Shown here piece after piece: positions 22,007 to 33,524 of a DNA stretch of 64,000 bases (within the stretch, counting starts at the first letter, position 1; each line of letters opens with the position of its first letter). The position numbers and the translations under genes were made by a program. The DNA comes from Omphalotus guepiniiformis. Its lineage: Eukaryota; Basidiomycota; Agaricomycetes; Agaricales; Omphalotaceae. The stretch spans positions 620,001 to 684,000 of the forward strand of contig JAQOOI010000018.1 in the NCBI GenBank assembly GCA_028554645.1. Direction: 5' to 3'. The notes beneath the pieces are model-generated. The model did not search any database. It had not been told where the DNA came from and was given only the letters and a program-made list of their open reading frames with translations.

Positions 22007-24825
22007 TTATGTGGCCCTCGACTGTGGAGTGACCTGCAAAATGATCCTGCAAACGCAAGAGCAATCATCCGGCGAAATGACCCTCACATCCCACTCTCCA
22101 ACATCCTGAATTGAGGGCAACCCGTACAACTCAATTTTTCCATTCCGCGTTCTCAAATCAAAGAACATGAAGTCCGGAACAGCGTCACCCGACGCTAACC
22201 TCGCCTCGAGCTTCTTTCCTTTATTTTCAACAGGAATATGGTATTCGAATTTACAATCGATCCCAGCGATAAACCTGAGCGTGCCATCTTCCAGCCCTGA
22301 ATCAGGGGAGTCGAGAGAATAAGATGAACGGAAATGCGTGGACATTGTGTAGGTCGAAGGATGGGCGTCGGGGATCGAGTCTGAATTTCTAGATGCGGAG
22401 TCGCCCCCCAAGGCGCGGACATAATGAAGGCCCATGCTAAGGTCGTCCCCACTGCTGCCGCTCACAACGCCTCTTTCCTCGCCGTGTTTCCATATCCTTG
22501 CCTTCTGGCTAGTCACTCTGGCACTCAGAATAGAACCAGATCCATCTGAACGATCAGGAGAAGAAGTGACCAATTGAGGAACGGGAACGCGAGTTGCACT
22601 GGTGAATGGAACTAAACGAGGTCGTGCAGGACCACTCCGAAGGCTGTCAGATATTGACGAGTGACGAGTTGCGGTCTGAACTACAGCCTCATTCGCGTGT
22701 ATCTGTATAGAAGCCGACGAATTACCGGAAGCCGCAGACGACTGTCGAGTTAACCGTCCTCCGAAATGAACAGAAGGTGGGGTCTATGAGAATAAAACTC
22801 AGCGACACTCAGGATCACAATTCGAAAGACACTTACCGTAACGCCAACCGTAACACCACTGAGGGTACTGGGCGACGTATCCTTCGAAGATGTTGGGAGC
22901 ACTGGCCCTTCGTGGGCATTCATGAGGATCGGTTTTCCAATGACAGCTCGAATAGGATTGGGACGTTTTCGACCTAGTGAAATATACTTTTCGCTGACAT
23001 TCCTGACAGTTTCCCGTATACGCGTCATGAACTCGACCTTTTTCATTACAGCCGGACTCGGAGTCTTGCTTTGTACAGAATGGCCCACATTCGTGAACTT
23101 CTCTGTATCCGGCATTCTCTGCAGTCCGAGTCCGATATTTCCGTAGTCGCGAGGCGATCGACTGCGCTTTGTTCCAAGTGCCTGCTTTTCCAAAGGCAAA
23201 CTGGCGTTACTGGCGTTTCTATCGTTCCATCCGTACCCAGTCTTTGCATCCATCATGCTATACCATTTCTTGTCACTTTCAGACATGCCCTTCTGTCCTT
23301 CCTCTCCAGCTAGAGCGGTGTCCTGCACCCTTATGCAGTGTCGGAATGACGCCAAAACAACTCCGAGAGCAGAGATCCCACCAACAATCCCAAATGTGAT
23401 GCTCAAACCTAGTATAAGCTTTTTATGGGCAGCAAGCGACAGCGAAGCAGGATGCGGCGCGCTCCTGCCTCTCGCGGTCTGCATCTTATAAGTCATTGGA
23501 AGAGTGGCATGAGATGTGGAGTGAGTGACATGCGAGTAAGCAGAGAAGGTCACAGTTATTTCGGAGGTAGCACAGTCGTTAGTGATTTCACCCTCCAATG
23601 ACAACGTCGAAGAGTCCAGATGCAAACAATCGCCCGCATACGAAGGATTGACAGCTAGCGAAACGTCTACATCGCTGGTTTGTTCTCCGGTTGCATTTGA
23701 CAAAAAAGGCCGTAATCCAAACGACACTATTCCGCTGTCTGGAACAGAGTATGGAGGCAAGTCTTCGGTAGTGAAGAACGGTTTTTCTATAGCAAGCTGG
23801 ACAGTCGTACGGATGGACTGATTGAAAACAGTAGTCAGAGTCACCGGAAGGCGAGGACCAGAAGTTGAATTGAAGTTGAGGTTTTCCGTATTTCCTGTGA
23901 GCATTCGACTGTGATTGTTATAACTGAGCCAATCACTATAGTTCGAGGTGTCAACGAAGATGGACGAAACGTTGGCAGGAGTGATTTGCTCTCCATCGAC
24001 AAGAAGTCCGGTAAGATCCGCCGTCGAACCCAACGTGAAATTGAAAGTAGATTCCGCTGTAACGTTGATCGTTGGAAGAGACGACCCTGACATAGAAAGC
24101 TCGTGGTCCGCTACCACGATACTGAACCGCAGTGTGTTAGAAGTGTATCCTTCCTGGTCCGACGCGTGCAGTTCTAGGTTATACGTGGAAGCAGGAATGT
24201 TATCCTCTGGGACAACTCCATTCAGAGTATTTGGGCCTGGGTTAAACTTCATCCAGTGAGGAACAGGCGTCTTGTCGTCCTGCAGAACTGCATAGAATAC
24301 GGTGTTGTTACTTATGAAAGTCGCGCTAGAAAAGCCTATGCTGAACGACCATCCATGAGGGATCCGAAGGGTAGGGTAGCCAGTTGCAAGGGCAGAATTG
24401 TTAGCGAGTAGGAAGACAGACGAAAGCGAAGGATTGCCTTGACAGAACTGTTCCTCGATAGAAGTGTGTAATTGGGGTGCAAGGTCATTTGTGACAGGAA
24501 TATTACACCAAGAAGGAGCCGAACCATCGCCATCATGAGCTGTTATTGTGAAGTCCGGCAGACCTTGATCTTGCAAGGATGGAGTTCCAGAAAAAGTTTG
24601 GGTGTTAGCATCGAACGATAGCCAGTTTGGTAATGGCGAGACAGTATAGGTTAGAATAGAATTTGAGGAAGACTTGAACGTGTTGCTAGCGAAAGTCCAA
24701 TTGTAGAACTGGTTGACCCGGGCGACAGGAGGTAGCTGGTTGTCTAGTGGAATTTGGAGAGAGACGCTAGCGAAGACAGAAGTCAAGGCCGAGGCCAGGA
24801 CAAGTAAAAGAACGAAAGAAAGCAT
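22007..24825 (-). CDS. AXL2: AXL2-like axial budding protein with cadherin-like domains
   Basis: Predicted type I plasma-membrane glycoprotein of 921 residues, from exons 24825-22837 and 22783-22007. A signal peptide (MLSFVLLLVLASALTSVFAS) is followed by repeated dystroglycan-type cadherin-like (He_PIG) domains, with hallmarks PNWLSFDANTQTFSGTPSLQ and many N-glycosylation sites. One membrane segment (LILGLSITFGIVGGISALGV) lies near residue 480. The cytoplasmic tail is long, basic and Ser-rich. In yeast, Axl2 marks the axial bud site and binds septins; in basidiomycetes a role in polarity or septation is inferred. Upstream in-frame GTG codons were not used. The call rests on domain order, since sequence identity in this family is low. 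Confidence 0.8.
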
Positions 24826-25256
24826 AGAATTCCGAGCAGCGAGCACAAGTTCAACTGTGCTGCTTCAACTGACCGGCCGCCCAGCGAGCTTGAAGCTTTG
24901 AGGAGAATTGGCAGTATGTACTTAGTCGCAGTTCAACTTCGAGACGAAAACAAACAAGACACATCAACGCGGTCGCGTCTAAATCCACCTAAGTAACTTC
25001 AAATAGTCTCGCCGTTGTCTAAACCGGAATTATTCCCAATACACAACATATTCTAAACAAAAACGGGAAGAAAAACAGAAGTGATACGGTAGATATGGAG
25101 AGCATTCTAGAACAAAACAGTATTGCGTGGTAATCTGGTAACTGTAATCCGCTAGGAAGGAATACATATCGTGCAAGTCATGGAAGCAGGTAGTAAAATG
25201 TAATCAAAATATCATCAAAATTCCTCATCAAAATATTGAAACATGAGAATCAGAGC
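24826..25256. other. Intergenic, AXL2 5' flank and KAP123 3' flank
   Basis: 430 bp with A-rich stretches and no supported gene. It should contain the AXL2 promoter and the KAP123 terminator. Confidence 0.5.
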
Positions 25257-28200
25257 TCAAGCAACGAAGGCACCCAAACCTGCAGCCTGAACTTTCGCTG
25301 GGTCCTGTGTATTCAGGGCGCCGATGAGCTGAATGAGTTCACCCCGGATCTCGTCGCCAACTTGATCAGGGCCGTTAGGGTCAAGAACAATACCGAACAC
25401 ATGCAGAAGACGGTCCATGTATGGCCCAAGCGCGGCGCCATTTGTCCGCGTCAGATGGAAGATAGCACGGAAGACAGGTCGGTTCTCCAGATAGTCGTTC
25501 TTCAATGGCAATGCCTCGACGAAGACCGGTAGCACCTGATCTAATGGAACTGCTGCAGTATTGCGGGTGATGAGACGAGCGACGGCGCCAGTAGCGTTGT
25601 CTTTAGCATTCAGTTTAGCCGAAGGAGACTCAGGAGCAACAACGAACAGCGGTCGGAGGGCAGCGAGGAGAGGTAGGTATTGCGGTGCAAGGTCGACCTC
25701 TGAGTACTCAACGAGGAGGCCAACGGCAAACGCAGCATTGCTAAGAACTTCAGCATCGCTGTCGCTGAGAGCTTGGTAGAATAGCTCGAGAAGCGGCTCT
25801 GTTGAAGGAGTAACAGAGTTCTTCATGCCCGAGATGATCTCAGCAAGACAGCCGATGGCAGATGAGCGGTCACTTAGTGAGCGGCTCTTTTTCTATATGT
25901 GATAGAGTTAGTCTAATGCACAGAACGACGACAATGCGGAAATCACTCACGTAGAACTTGGCAATGAGTGGGAAGAATCGGTTGAAGGCAGGGCTAAAGT
26001 CAGAACCCAAAGCATTGGCCAAGGCAGCGACGAGATCTCCAGCGGAAGAAATCAGCACTGAATCATACTCGGCTTGAGCTTCAGGAGCTTCCTCATCCTC
26101 GTCTTGATCAGGATCCTGCTGACAGAAAGCCTTCTGCTCCAGAATTTGGATAGCAATATTGCAAATCGATTCGAGCTCTGGAAGACATATTAGTTACAAT
26201 GAATTGTCACAATCAACGAAATAACGTACGGCCTTCGACAAAGGCAGGCCCAATTTTGTTGATGGTCTCAGCGAGGCCAACGCACAGAGCGGAGACAACA
26301 GACCTAATGAGCGATGGTCAGCAGAGTGTTCGTAAAAAGGCGAACAAAGATTCAGTTAAATATAAATTAGTCTCAAGCGCCTTAGGCGTCGTAGTGAGCT
26401 GAGTAAAGATTCATCACATAGAGGATGCCCTTCAACTGAACTACCAGACTCACTTGTTGTCCTCGGTCTCGTACATGTCCAGAAGCGCGGGAAGTACATG
26501 GTTGACGAGCTCCTTGACAGTAGAAGCCAGAGGAACGGTCTGAAAGGAAGACTTAGCACAGACCGTATCAGACGGGTGATTGTACTTACGACGGTGGCAC
26601 CAGGTTGCCATTCCTGATGATCACTTAAGTCATAGAAAGTCCTGACAATCTCTAAGAGAGAGTCTAAAGCACTTTTCCTGATACCCTCGTAGTAGTGGAG
26701 GAGAAGGGCGACCAGTTCCAAAGTGCACGGTTCGACGTATTGTAGGAAGTGGGCTTGAGTAGCCGCGAATAACGTTCCAATCGTGTCAGCGGCGATTTCC
26801 TTCTCCACAGCAATGGCGCTATTGACGTCCATGAGCTTGTCGAGATCGATATCCTCCAACTCGGCGGTAGGCATCCCGTTAACATCCAGTTCGTCAGAGA
26901 CAGTAATGGCGCTGGAGGCAGACAAGCCAGAATTGAAGGCAGACGAAGCCTCGGGTACAGAGACTGCCATAATGCATTAGACACACGACGATTCTTGAAA
27001 TGATAAGGACGTACTCTCTTCACCGCCCTCCTGTTGTTTGCAGCTTGACAACAGAGGAGGAACAACTTGAGGCAGATACCCGGCAAACTCATCGCCAAAG
27101 ACTCTCGCCATGACACCAAAGAACAGGAAGCTACACTCTCTCAAACGAGCACTTCCCATCTCAATACCCTGGAAGGCCTGTGTCATCATGGTAGGGAAGA
27201 AAGGCCTGAACTTGTCTTTCCCAACGGCCTCGGCAAAAGTGCCAACAGCATCCATAGTGATGCCGCGGAGCTCAATCTCCTCGCCTTCTGCAGTAAGGAC
27301 AAGGAAGTGTTGGATACGCTGCATAGTCGGCTCGAAGTAGGGAGCGAACTGCTCCTTAGAAGCATGGGCAGCACTTCCGATGGCGCCAGTAACAACAGCC
27401 TTGACAGGGAGAGGAGCAGTCTCGAGGAGGCCAGACAAACGCTCCATGATGAGTTGCAAGTACTGGTCAATAACATCGTGAAGGATTTCGAGCAGAGCAT
27501 CGAGGGCCGTGCAAGCAGATCGCTGGGTCTGAGGATCATTGATCAAGTTCATGATCGCCTGGAAGACAGTCAGCGCACCTCAAAGGTGACGAAACATTAT
27601 GTACGCACAGGAACAAGGACAGCATGTTTGGCAGCGCACTCTTCCTCGAGCCACTCACAGAAACAGCTCACAGCAACACAAGTCGCTTTCCTGACCGTGG
27701 CATCGCTATCCCGAAGACCGGCCTCGATGATGGGCCAGACCTCGCCCATGAGGGGAGTCATGAATTCACTGCAGCCCTCCACGGCGATACCAAGAGCGAG
27801 CATGGCGCCGCGACGTTGAGCAGGGTCCTGCGAGGAGAAATACTGCACAATGAGATTGCGCAAGGCAGGGAAAACTTGCGTAGGTGGTAAGTTCGTCGAT
27901 AACCCGTCGATGATGCGCAGGGCAGACTAAGACACGGGAGTCAGAACAAATTTGCAAGAACTAGCTCAACAGGGTAGCATACACGAGAAGGTGCATCTTC
28001 GTCCACATCTTCAGGTTCCTCCTCAGTGGTCACAGGCATCAAGTGCTCGAGAATTTGGGGGGCCAGACCAAAGCTTTGAAGCTTAGATTTTTTACTGCAA
28101 GATATTGAGTAAGAGTAAAAAGTGAAATTTGCACCATGACTTACTACTGGACAGTCCAGTTGAGAGCGTTCAGGGCAAGGATTCGTAGATCATTATCATA

Positions 28201-29403
28201 ATTTCGGTTTCCACCGCATCGGAGCAAGAACTCAACGAGGTCAGGAATGATTTTGCTGAGAAGAGGAACTTCCTACGGAGACAAATGAGTACGTTGCATG
28301 TAAATCTGAACACGGCACGTACAAGTATTAGGAGGGTCTCAAGCACGTCAAAAAGTTGACGAGCTCCAGCTTCGTTGCTAGTCTCTACGCACTGGCCAAT
28401 AACTTGGATCATAGCGGGAAGGAGGCTTTGGAATTGTGCCTAAAAAGGTACGTTAAGATGGCCGCGAAAAAAGAAAACATCTGAGGAAGATATACCAGGA
28501 AAGCTTTTTCATCTGAGTCGATGAATTGGGCGATGACACCCATCGCACTAATCATAAGTTAGCTCAAGGACAGGCACAACATTGACTACCACAAAAACCA
28601 ACCGAACTGTAGTGATTCGGACCTCGATGGTGTCTGGATCAGCCAAGGTCTGAGAAAACAGTTGAAACAGAGACGTAAGATGATCCTGGAAGCCCTCGAC
28701 GATGTTTTCAAGAGCGGTATACAGCATATACATGCCCACTTCGCGATGCGATGGATTGGGAGCTGTGCAGGTTTGCTGTAGGAAAGGAAGGAGCTGAGTC
28801 CACGTTCCTAAGGGTATCTCAATGGCAGCGATGGCGGCAACGACGCGAGCAGCAGAGTGACGGACAAGGTTACTAGAACCGAACATCAGAAACAATTGGT
28901 TTCATTATTATAAAAATACCAACCTTGATTCACTAAGAATTAACTCGGGAAATTTTGCTTTGATCTGCTCGCGCTCATCTTGAGGTAAGAGCGTCCAGAG
29001 GCTGCCACTGCTGAAAGCCACACGTTTTCTCATCTCTACTGCCGCAAGTTGGCGTATCTACCAAGGCATGTGCGCAGAGGTGAATAAAAGATATATGCAT
29101 TCAAAAGTGGCCACATATCGCTTGATCCGGAGAGCTCGTTATGATGCTAGCAAGAGCAGATATACATGCCGGATTTTTGTAGTACTCCTGATTGAGCTGC
29201 GCGGTTGCCTTGAGATCAGAGCGTGACAATCAGCAACAGGGAATTAATAAGTGCATCGGCAGGTCGTACTGCTTTGAGGAGCGCGGTGTCGTTAGAGGTA
29301 GTCTGCACAAGCAGATTGTGCAGACCCTGCACAAAGTTGGGCTACCAGAACGTTCAATTTAACGAAGGATAAAGATCGCGTGAAATCAAGAGCTCACATC
29401 CAT
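25257..29403 (-). CDS. KAP123: Importin beta-4 type karyopherin KAP123
   Basis: KAP123 carries ribosomal proteins and histones into the nucleus; its human relative is IPO4. The start is ATG at 29403; the first intron falls after codon 2, and exon 2 gives PNFVQGLHNLLVQTTSNDTA. Then come QLAAVEMRKRVAFSSGSLWT and the HEAT-repeat solenoid, including RHSAARVVAAIAAIEIPLGT, ACTALDALLEILHDVIDQYL and EIELRGITMDAVGTFAEAVG. The C-terminus reads ALNTQDPAKVQAAGLGAFVA with a stop at 25257. About a dozen short introns are needed; the total is near 1,080 residues, normal for the family. A long antisense open frame over this gene is a shadow. Confidence 0.93.
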
Positions 29404-30096
29404 TCGATCTACAAGGAAAAGGAGGAAAGGGAGTGGGGGTTAGAGGAAAAGGGAAGATGGTCGTTAAAACTGAAAACGATGAAAAAGCTTTGATCGACCA
29501 CACAAAAAAAAATTGGATGGCGGAGTTTGAAATTGCGCGAGACTTTTGCCGATTCAGCGCTTCAGTTCAGCAACGGTGACACAAAACGTTCAGCTTGAAC
29601 GTGTTCTCTGCTTTGATTTTTCAGGAGATACGTCTTCATCTCGCTTCAATCTGTTATCGATTCATATGCTTTATTGCACTAGTCCGTAACTCGCCACGAC
29701 GCTCTCTACGTCTGCCGACCTCGACAGCCCAACTCATCCCGTTTGGCCACCGTAAATGGTACAGGGAGACACAAGAGGATACAAGGGTGGACGTCGACAA
29801 TCGCTTGGACTTCTTCACTTCTACATAACGTATTATCCACGCTTGGTTTCAATAACTTTAAGTGCCCAGCGAGAATCGCGACCACGTGCCGTCAGGCTTC
29901 GATCGCTTTGGTGTCAACTCGATCCGTTACGCGTCACGGTCCATTGTCGTTCTGGATTTGGCCACATTTTGCCCCAGTTCAGCTCGTGTGGACTCGGTTA
30001 TGCTTCATTATAAGATGTCTCATATATCTGGGCAAGTCTCCTTCAAGCCATTCAAAGGGTACACAACTAATCCTCTTCATTCATCAGTGCAACAAG
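29404..30096. other. Intergenic region upstream of KAP123
   Basis: About 690 bp. Near the KAP123 start there is a run of A residues (about 29505-29513). Open frames on the plus strand from 29595 overlap in three frames and show no family signal, so no gene is called here. Part may be a 5' leader of the hypothetical gene at 30097. Confidence 0.4.
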
Positions 30097-30597
30097 ATGT
30101 TGTCCTGCTTTTGCCAACACCGATCTCAAACTCACCCTGAATCCGCTCAATGGGTGTCGAGCTCTCATGGAACACTGCGCACTGGAGCCTCGTACGTTTG
30201 TGGCGGATCCCGTGCAATACACGATGCTGATACTTTAATTATATCTCTAGCAATCCCGGCGTCGAGTCTCGTCGAACTTCTAACAACACTACCTCTTCCT
30301 TTTCTACCACATGCACTAAACGAAAGAGAAAAAAGCCTCTCAGGCGCCGGATTGTATTGTTGTGGAAGCGCATGAGTGCTCCTTTTCGCCCTCAAGATCG
30401 CAGAAGATTTTCTTCTATGCCTCCGGGCTTTGTGCTTGTTACGCAGCCTAATACCCGCCGAAATCGCTGGTCGATATTCGCATCGACTAACGCCGGGAAC
30501 ACGAACACGAACCGAATAATCAGACGTACGTGTTCCCTCGTAATCTTTACTTACAACCCAACCCGACGTTGACTAATTTGCAGCAGAACGGCCGTAA
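30097..30597 (+). CDS. Hypothetical basic protein
   Basis: A three-exon model (30097-30191, 30251-30525, 30584-30597) has strong splice sites: GTACGTTTGT donor with a CTCTAG acceptor, and GTACGTGTTC donor with a TTTGCAG acceptor. It encodes about 127 residues, with a Ser/Thr-rich stretch, a strongly basic run (CTKRKRKKPLRRRIVLLWKR) that could be a nuclear signal, and an Asn/Thr-rich tail. No known family is recognised. The frame stays open upstream to 29743, so the true start may lie earlier. The evidence is splice signals plus open frame only. Confidence 0.4.
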
Positions 30598-30748
30598 ATT
30601 GTATCATCCCATCACTGTAGCTTTATATCGGAACAGGGCCTGCACGGCCATCTATCACTCACTGGAGGCTTGAAGTCTTTGTATCAATAATGATTTAACT
30701 ATATAATCTGTTGGGCGCTGCCCCTGCTGCCCCCAATTGTTCCTCTAT

Positions 30749-31198
30749 CTATGGCCGTCGTCGAATTCTAGCACGAATCGCCGGAACTGATTCAAACATA
30801 CGATCAAGGTACTCTTGATGATAGACCAGCTGATTGTATTCATGACAGGCGTTCAATACATGTTGAAGTCGTTGTAAGCCTAGTGAGTGTCTCTACATAG
30901 TCGCAGCGAGAACAAAAATCCTCATAGGTATCTGTAGTAAGGCCGCATCACAAGGCCTTCCTCGCAACACGGAAACAACCGACGAAGCATGCCTCGTATC
31001 CCGTATGGACCAGGACAGATGGAAGGATAATAGCTCCGCTAAATCAGGTACTATTGGCAGATATCGTGACCAGTGAATCAGAAATACTCTTCCATCAAGG
31101 TCCAGCGAAGTCCCAAGATCTCGTCTCCGTTTCTGGGCAAAATGGCGCGCTAGCCTTCGAAGTTTGAGCAAGTGTGAGCCCAAGTATTCTGAGCGCAC
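30749..31198 (-). CDS. Hypothetical protein, 3' part only
   Basis: A minus-strand frame (HLLKLRRLARHFAQKRRRDL, LAELLSFHLSWSIRDTRHAS) can be joined by an intron of about 72 nt (GTGATGCGG donor, CACTCACTAG acceptor) to an exon reading LQRLQHVLNACHEYNQLVYH and ending SVPAIRARIRRRP at the stop 30749-30751. The two pieces look protein-like and keep phase. No start codon was found; an upstream exon would lie between about 31220 and 31480, next to the start of the divergent DUF6533 gene. It could instead be a relic. No family is recognised. Confidence 0.3.
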
Positions 31199-31477
31199 GC
31201 TCTTCGAAACACTAATTCACAAGGGCTTCGCCACCAGTTTAACACACCATTCGTGCTTGGATATATCTTGGACAGTTGATGTGGCGCACTGTCTGGTCGT
31301 TTGTGGGATCAACGTCAATCTTTTCTCGACCACCTAATCGGCGTACCGTCCTTCATGAGCCTTCATGCATCATGCTTTAGGTTTGATCTATGCTTCTCCG
31401 CCAGCGTATAAGTAGGGATCTGCGCATCGTTTCCCCTGGGTCCCTTCCTACTCGCTCTCAATCCCAGATACTTTGTC

Positions 31478-33268
31478 ATGGACTCTGCATTAGACACAGC
31501 CGACCAACAGTAAGCGTTTTCCTTGCTTGTAGGAAAGATTGTGGTCCTCATCTCTTTGTTCATCCATCAGACGCTTGGAAGGCTATTTTCATTTGTTCGC
31601 TATCAGTCCGTGATTTTTCATTTCTAGGAGCGATGCGCTAAAAAATCTTCATAAAGCTTTCTTGTATTGGGACCATCTCATCACTATAAGTAGGCAACTT
31701 TCCCTAGTTCTTAGGTGAATATGAATTCACGCAAGACCACTTTCCAGATCCCGAAGTCGAGTACCTATGGAAGCGTCCTGTCAGTGTCAGTCGCTACCTG
31801 TTTTTCTTGAACCGCTACTTTGCGGTGCTGGGGAACATCGTAATCACTGTTTCTCTGTTTTCGAATGACTTAAAAGCTTCGGTAGGTATTGTACTACTCC
31901 TCAACGCCCTTGCTGACACTATTGTACACAGAGGTCTGTACTAAATTTCTCCGTCGTGTCCACCACAACAGACCTAAACGAATGCATCTCGGACTAAACT
32001 TTCACAGCTGCCCAACATTCCACCTGTTTCGGGAACTGTTACTTGTGCTCACTCAAGTCATTGTCTGCCGTCAGCATCCAACCTGTCGCTTCTTTCTCCA
32101 AATTTATCATCTTTGCCCAAACAGTTCTACTTACACTCCGAATATATGCCTTGTACGCATGCAGCAAACGTATTCTTACTTTCATGCTCAGCACCGCCTG
32201 TACTTTGGCCGGGTTGTCTTGTGTACGAGATTTTCCCCATGCATGCAAAACGTTTTGACCCACATTTCATTAGTTTGCCATATTTTTTGGCCAGTCGAGC
32301 GAATCAGAGGTCACGTCCTCTGGTTGCCACACTCTGCTCAACCGAGTAACGTGCGTACTTTCGCCAAGTTCATCGTGATAGGAACCCGCTGAAATCCCCA
32401 TCCATTACAGTGGCATCCGTTAGTGCTATTCTAACTTACCGCTGTTGGTGATCCGCTGATATGCATGTTACAATTTCTCCGTGGTCTATCAGAGGTCGCG
32501 GCCGCATGGGAAGCGTTGTTCTTGTACGACTCGATGCTGTTTGGTATGACCCTCTTCAAGGCATACAAGACTCGTCATGAGCTCCGGCTCGAGCGACAAA
32601 GGGTATCTCTACTGGCCCTTGTTCTACGAGATGGTCAGTCCTTTCCCGGGACCCGCACTCACCCCCTTGAAGTCTCTGATTGACCCATCCTCTTTTCCAC
32701 GTATATATGTAGGTTCTATATATTTCGCGTGAGTATATACCTCTTTGAATTGGTACTGATCATCTTACCTTTTTTACACTCATCAGAGTGATGGCCTTGG
32801 CCAATCTAACCAATATACTTACATTCTATGTGAGTGAATGACAAACCTATATTCTGACGGGTGAAACTGACTGTTGCTCCAATGTAGTTTCCATTTGTAC
32901 GCTCTTCCATTCACGCTCACTTCTACCCAACTTCTTAACGATTGGTCCCTTCTTTCTGGACCCATAGCCTTCTTTGAGAGGCGCACTATCGACATTTGCC
33001 AGTGGGTACGTCTCCCCGAGTCCTCTTAGCCTATGCTCTTCCCTGCAACTACTCACTGTCGATTGCTAGTGTCTCTGTGACAATGATGTCGCGTCTCATG
33101 CTTAATCTACATGAGATCGCAGACACAGGATTGTACACATCCCACCGTACCACGATTACCGGCCCCCTAGGGTCGCCTCCTACCCACGCCGGTCGAGCTC
33201 CCCGGCATTACTTTACTTCTGCCCTGGACACGAATCACGATATATATAACTCGGAATTCAATCCATGA
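31478..33268 (+). CDS. DUF6533-type multi-pass membrane protein
   Basis: This is a mushroom-specific integral membrane family of unknown function with about seven predicted helices. The start MDSALDTADQQ is followed by an intron, then SDALKNLHKAFLYWDHLITI, then after a second intron HFPDPEVEYLWKRPVSVSRY and LFFLNRYFAVLGNIVITVSL, the DUF6533 signature. Further exons carry TVLLTLRIYALYACSKRILT, the most typical stretch of the family, and AAAWEALFLYDSMLFGMTLF. A later helix appears as IYFAVMALANLTNILTFYFP. The C-terminus is polar and ends DTNHDIYNSEFNP. At least six short introns are needed, and not all limits were fixed. Ligand and role are unknown. Confidence 0.75.
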
Positions 33269-33524
33269 AGATGATAGAGACTTGTGAAGCTGACTGAAAT
33301 GCCTACACAAAAAGATCGACAAGCCTTAGCTTACCACGGACATGCTCATAATTAGAGCTATTTTATGTTTGTATAATTTGAACAAAAACGTATAATGTAT
33401 ATCTATGCCATATCTTACACTGCGAGGTCGTGCACGCCCCAATTCAAAGTGAATACCTCGTTATGCTAAATCCTATATCAAATGATTGTACCCACAAATA
33501 AATTACACCCGCATTCCTAGGCAC

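Noticed and set aside
27067..27819. 250-codon plus-strand open frame
   Set aside because: Antisense to KAP123 HEAT repeats, low-complexity reading, no motif.
29595..30140. Plus-strand frames upstream of 30097
   Set aside because: Three overlapping frames are open and none carries a recognisable motif; only the downstream part has splice support.
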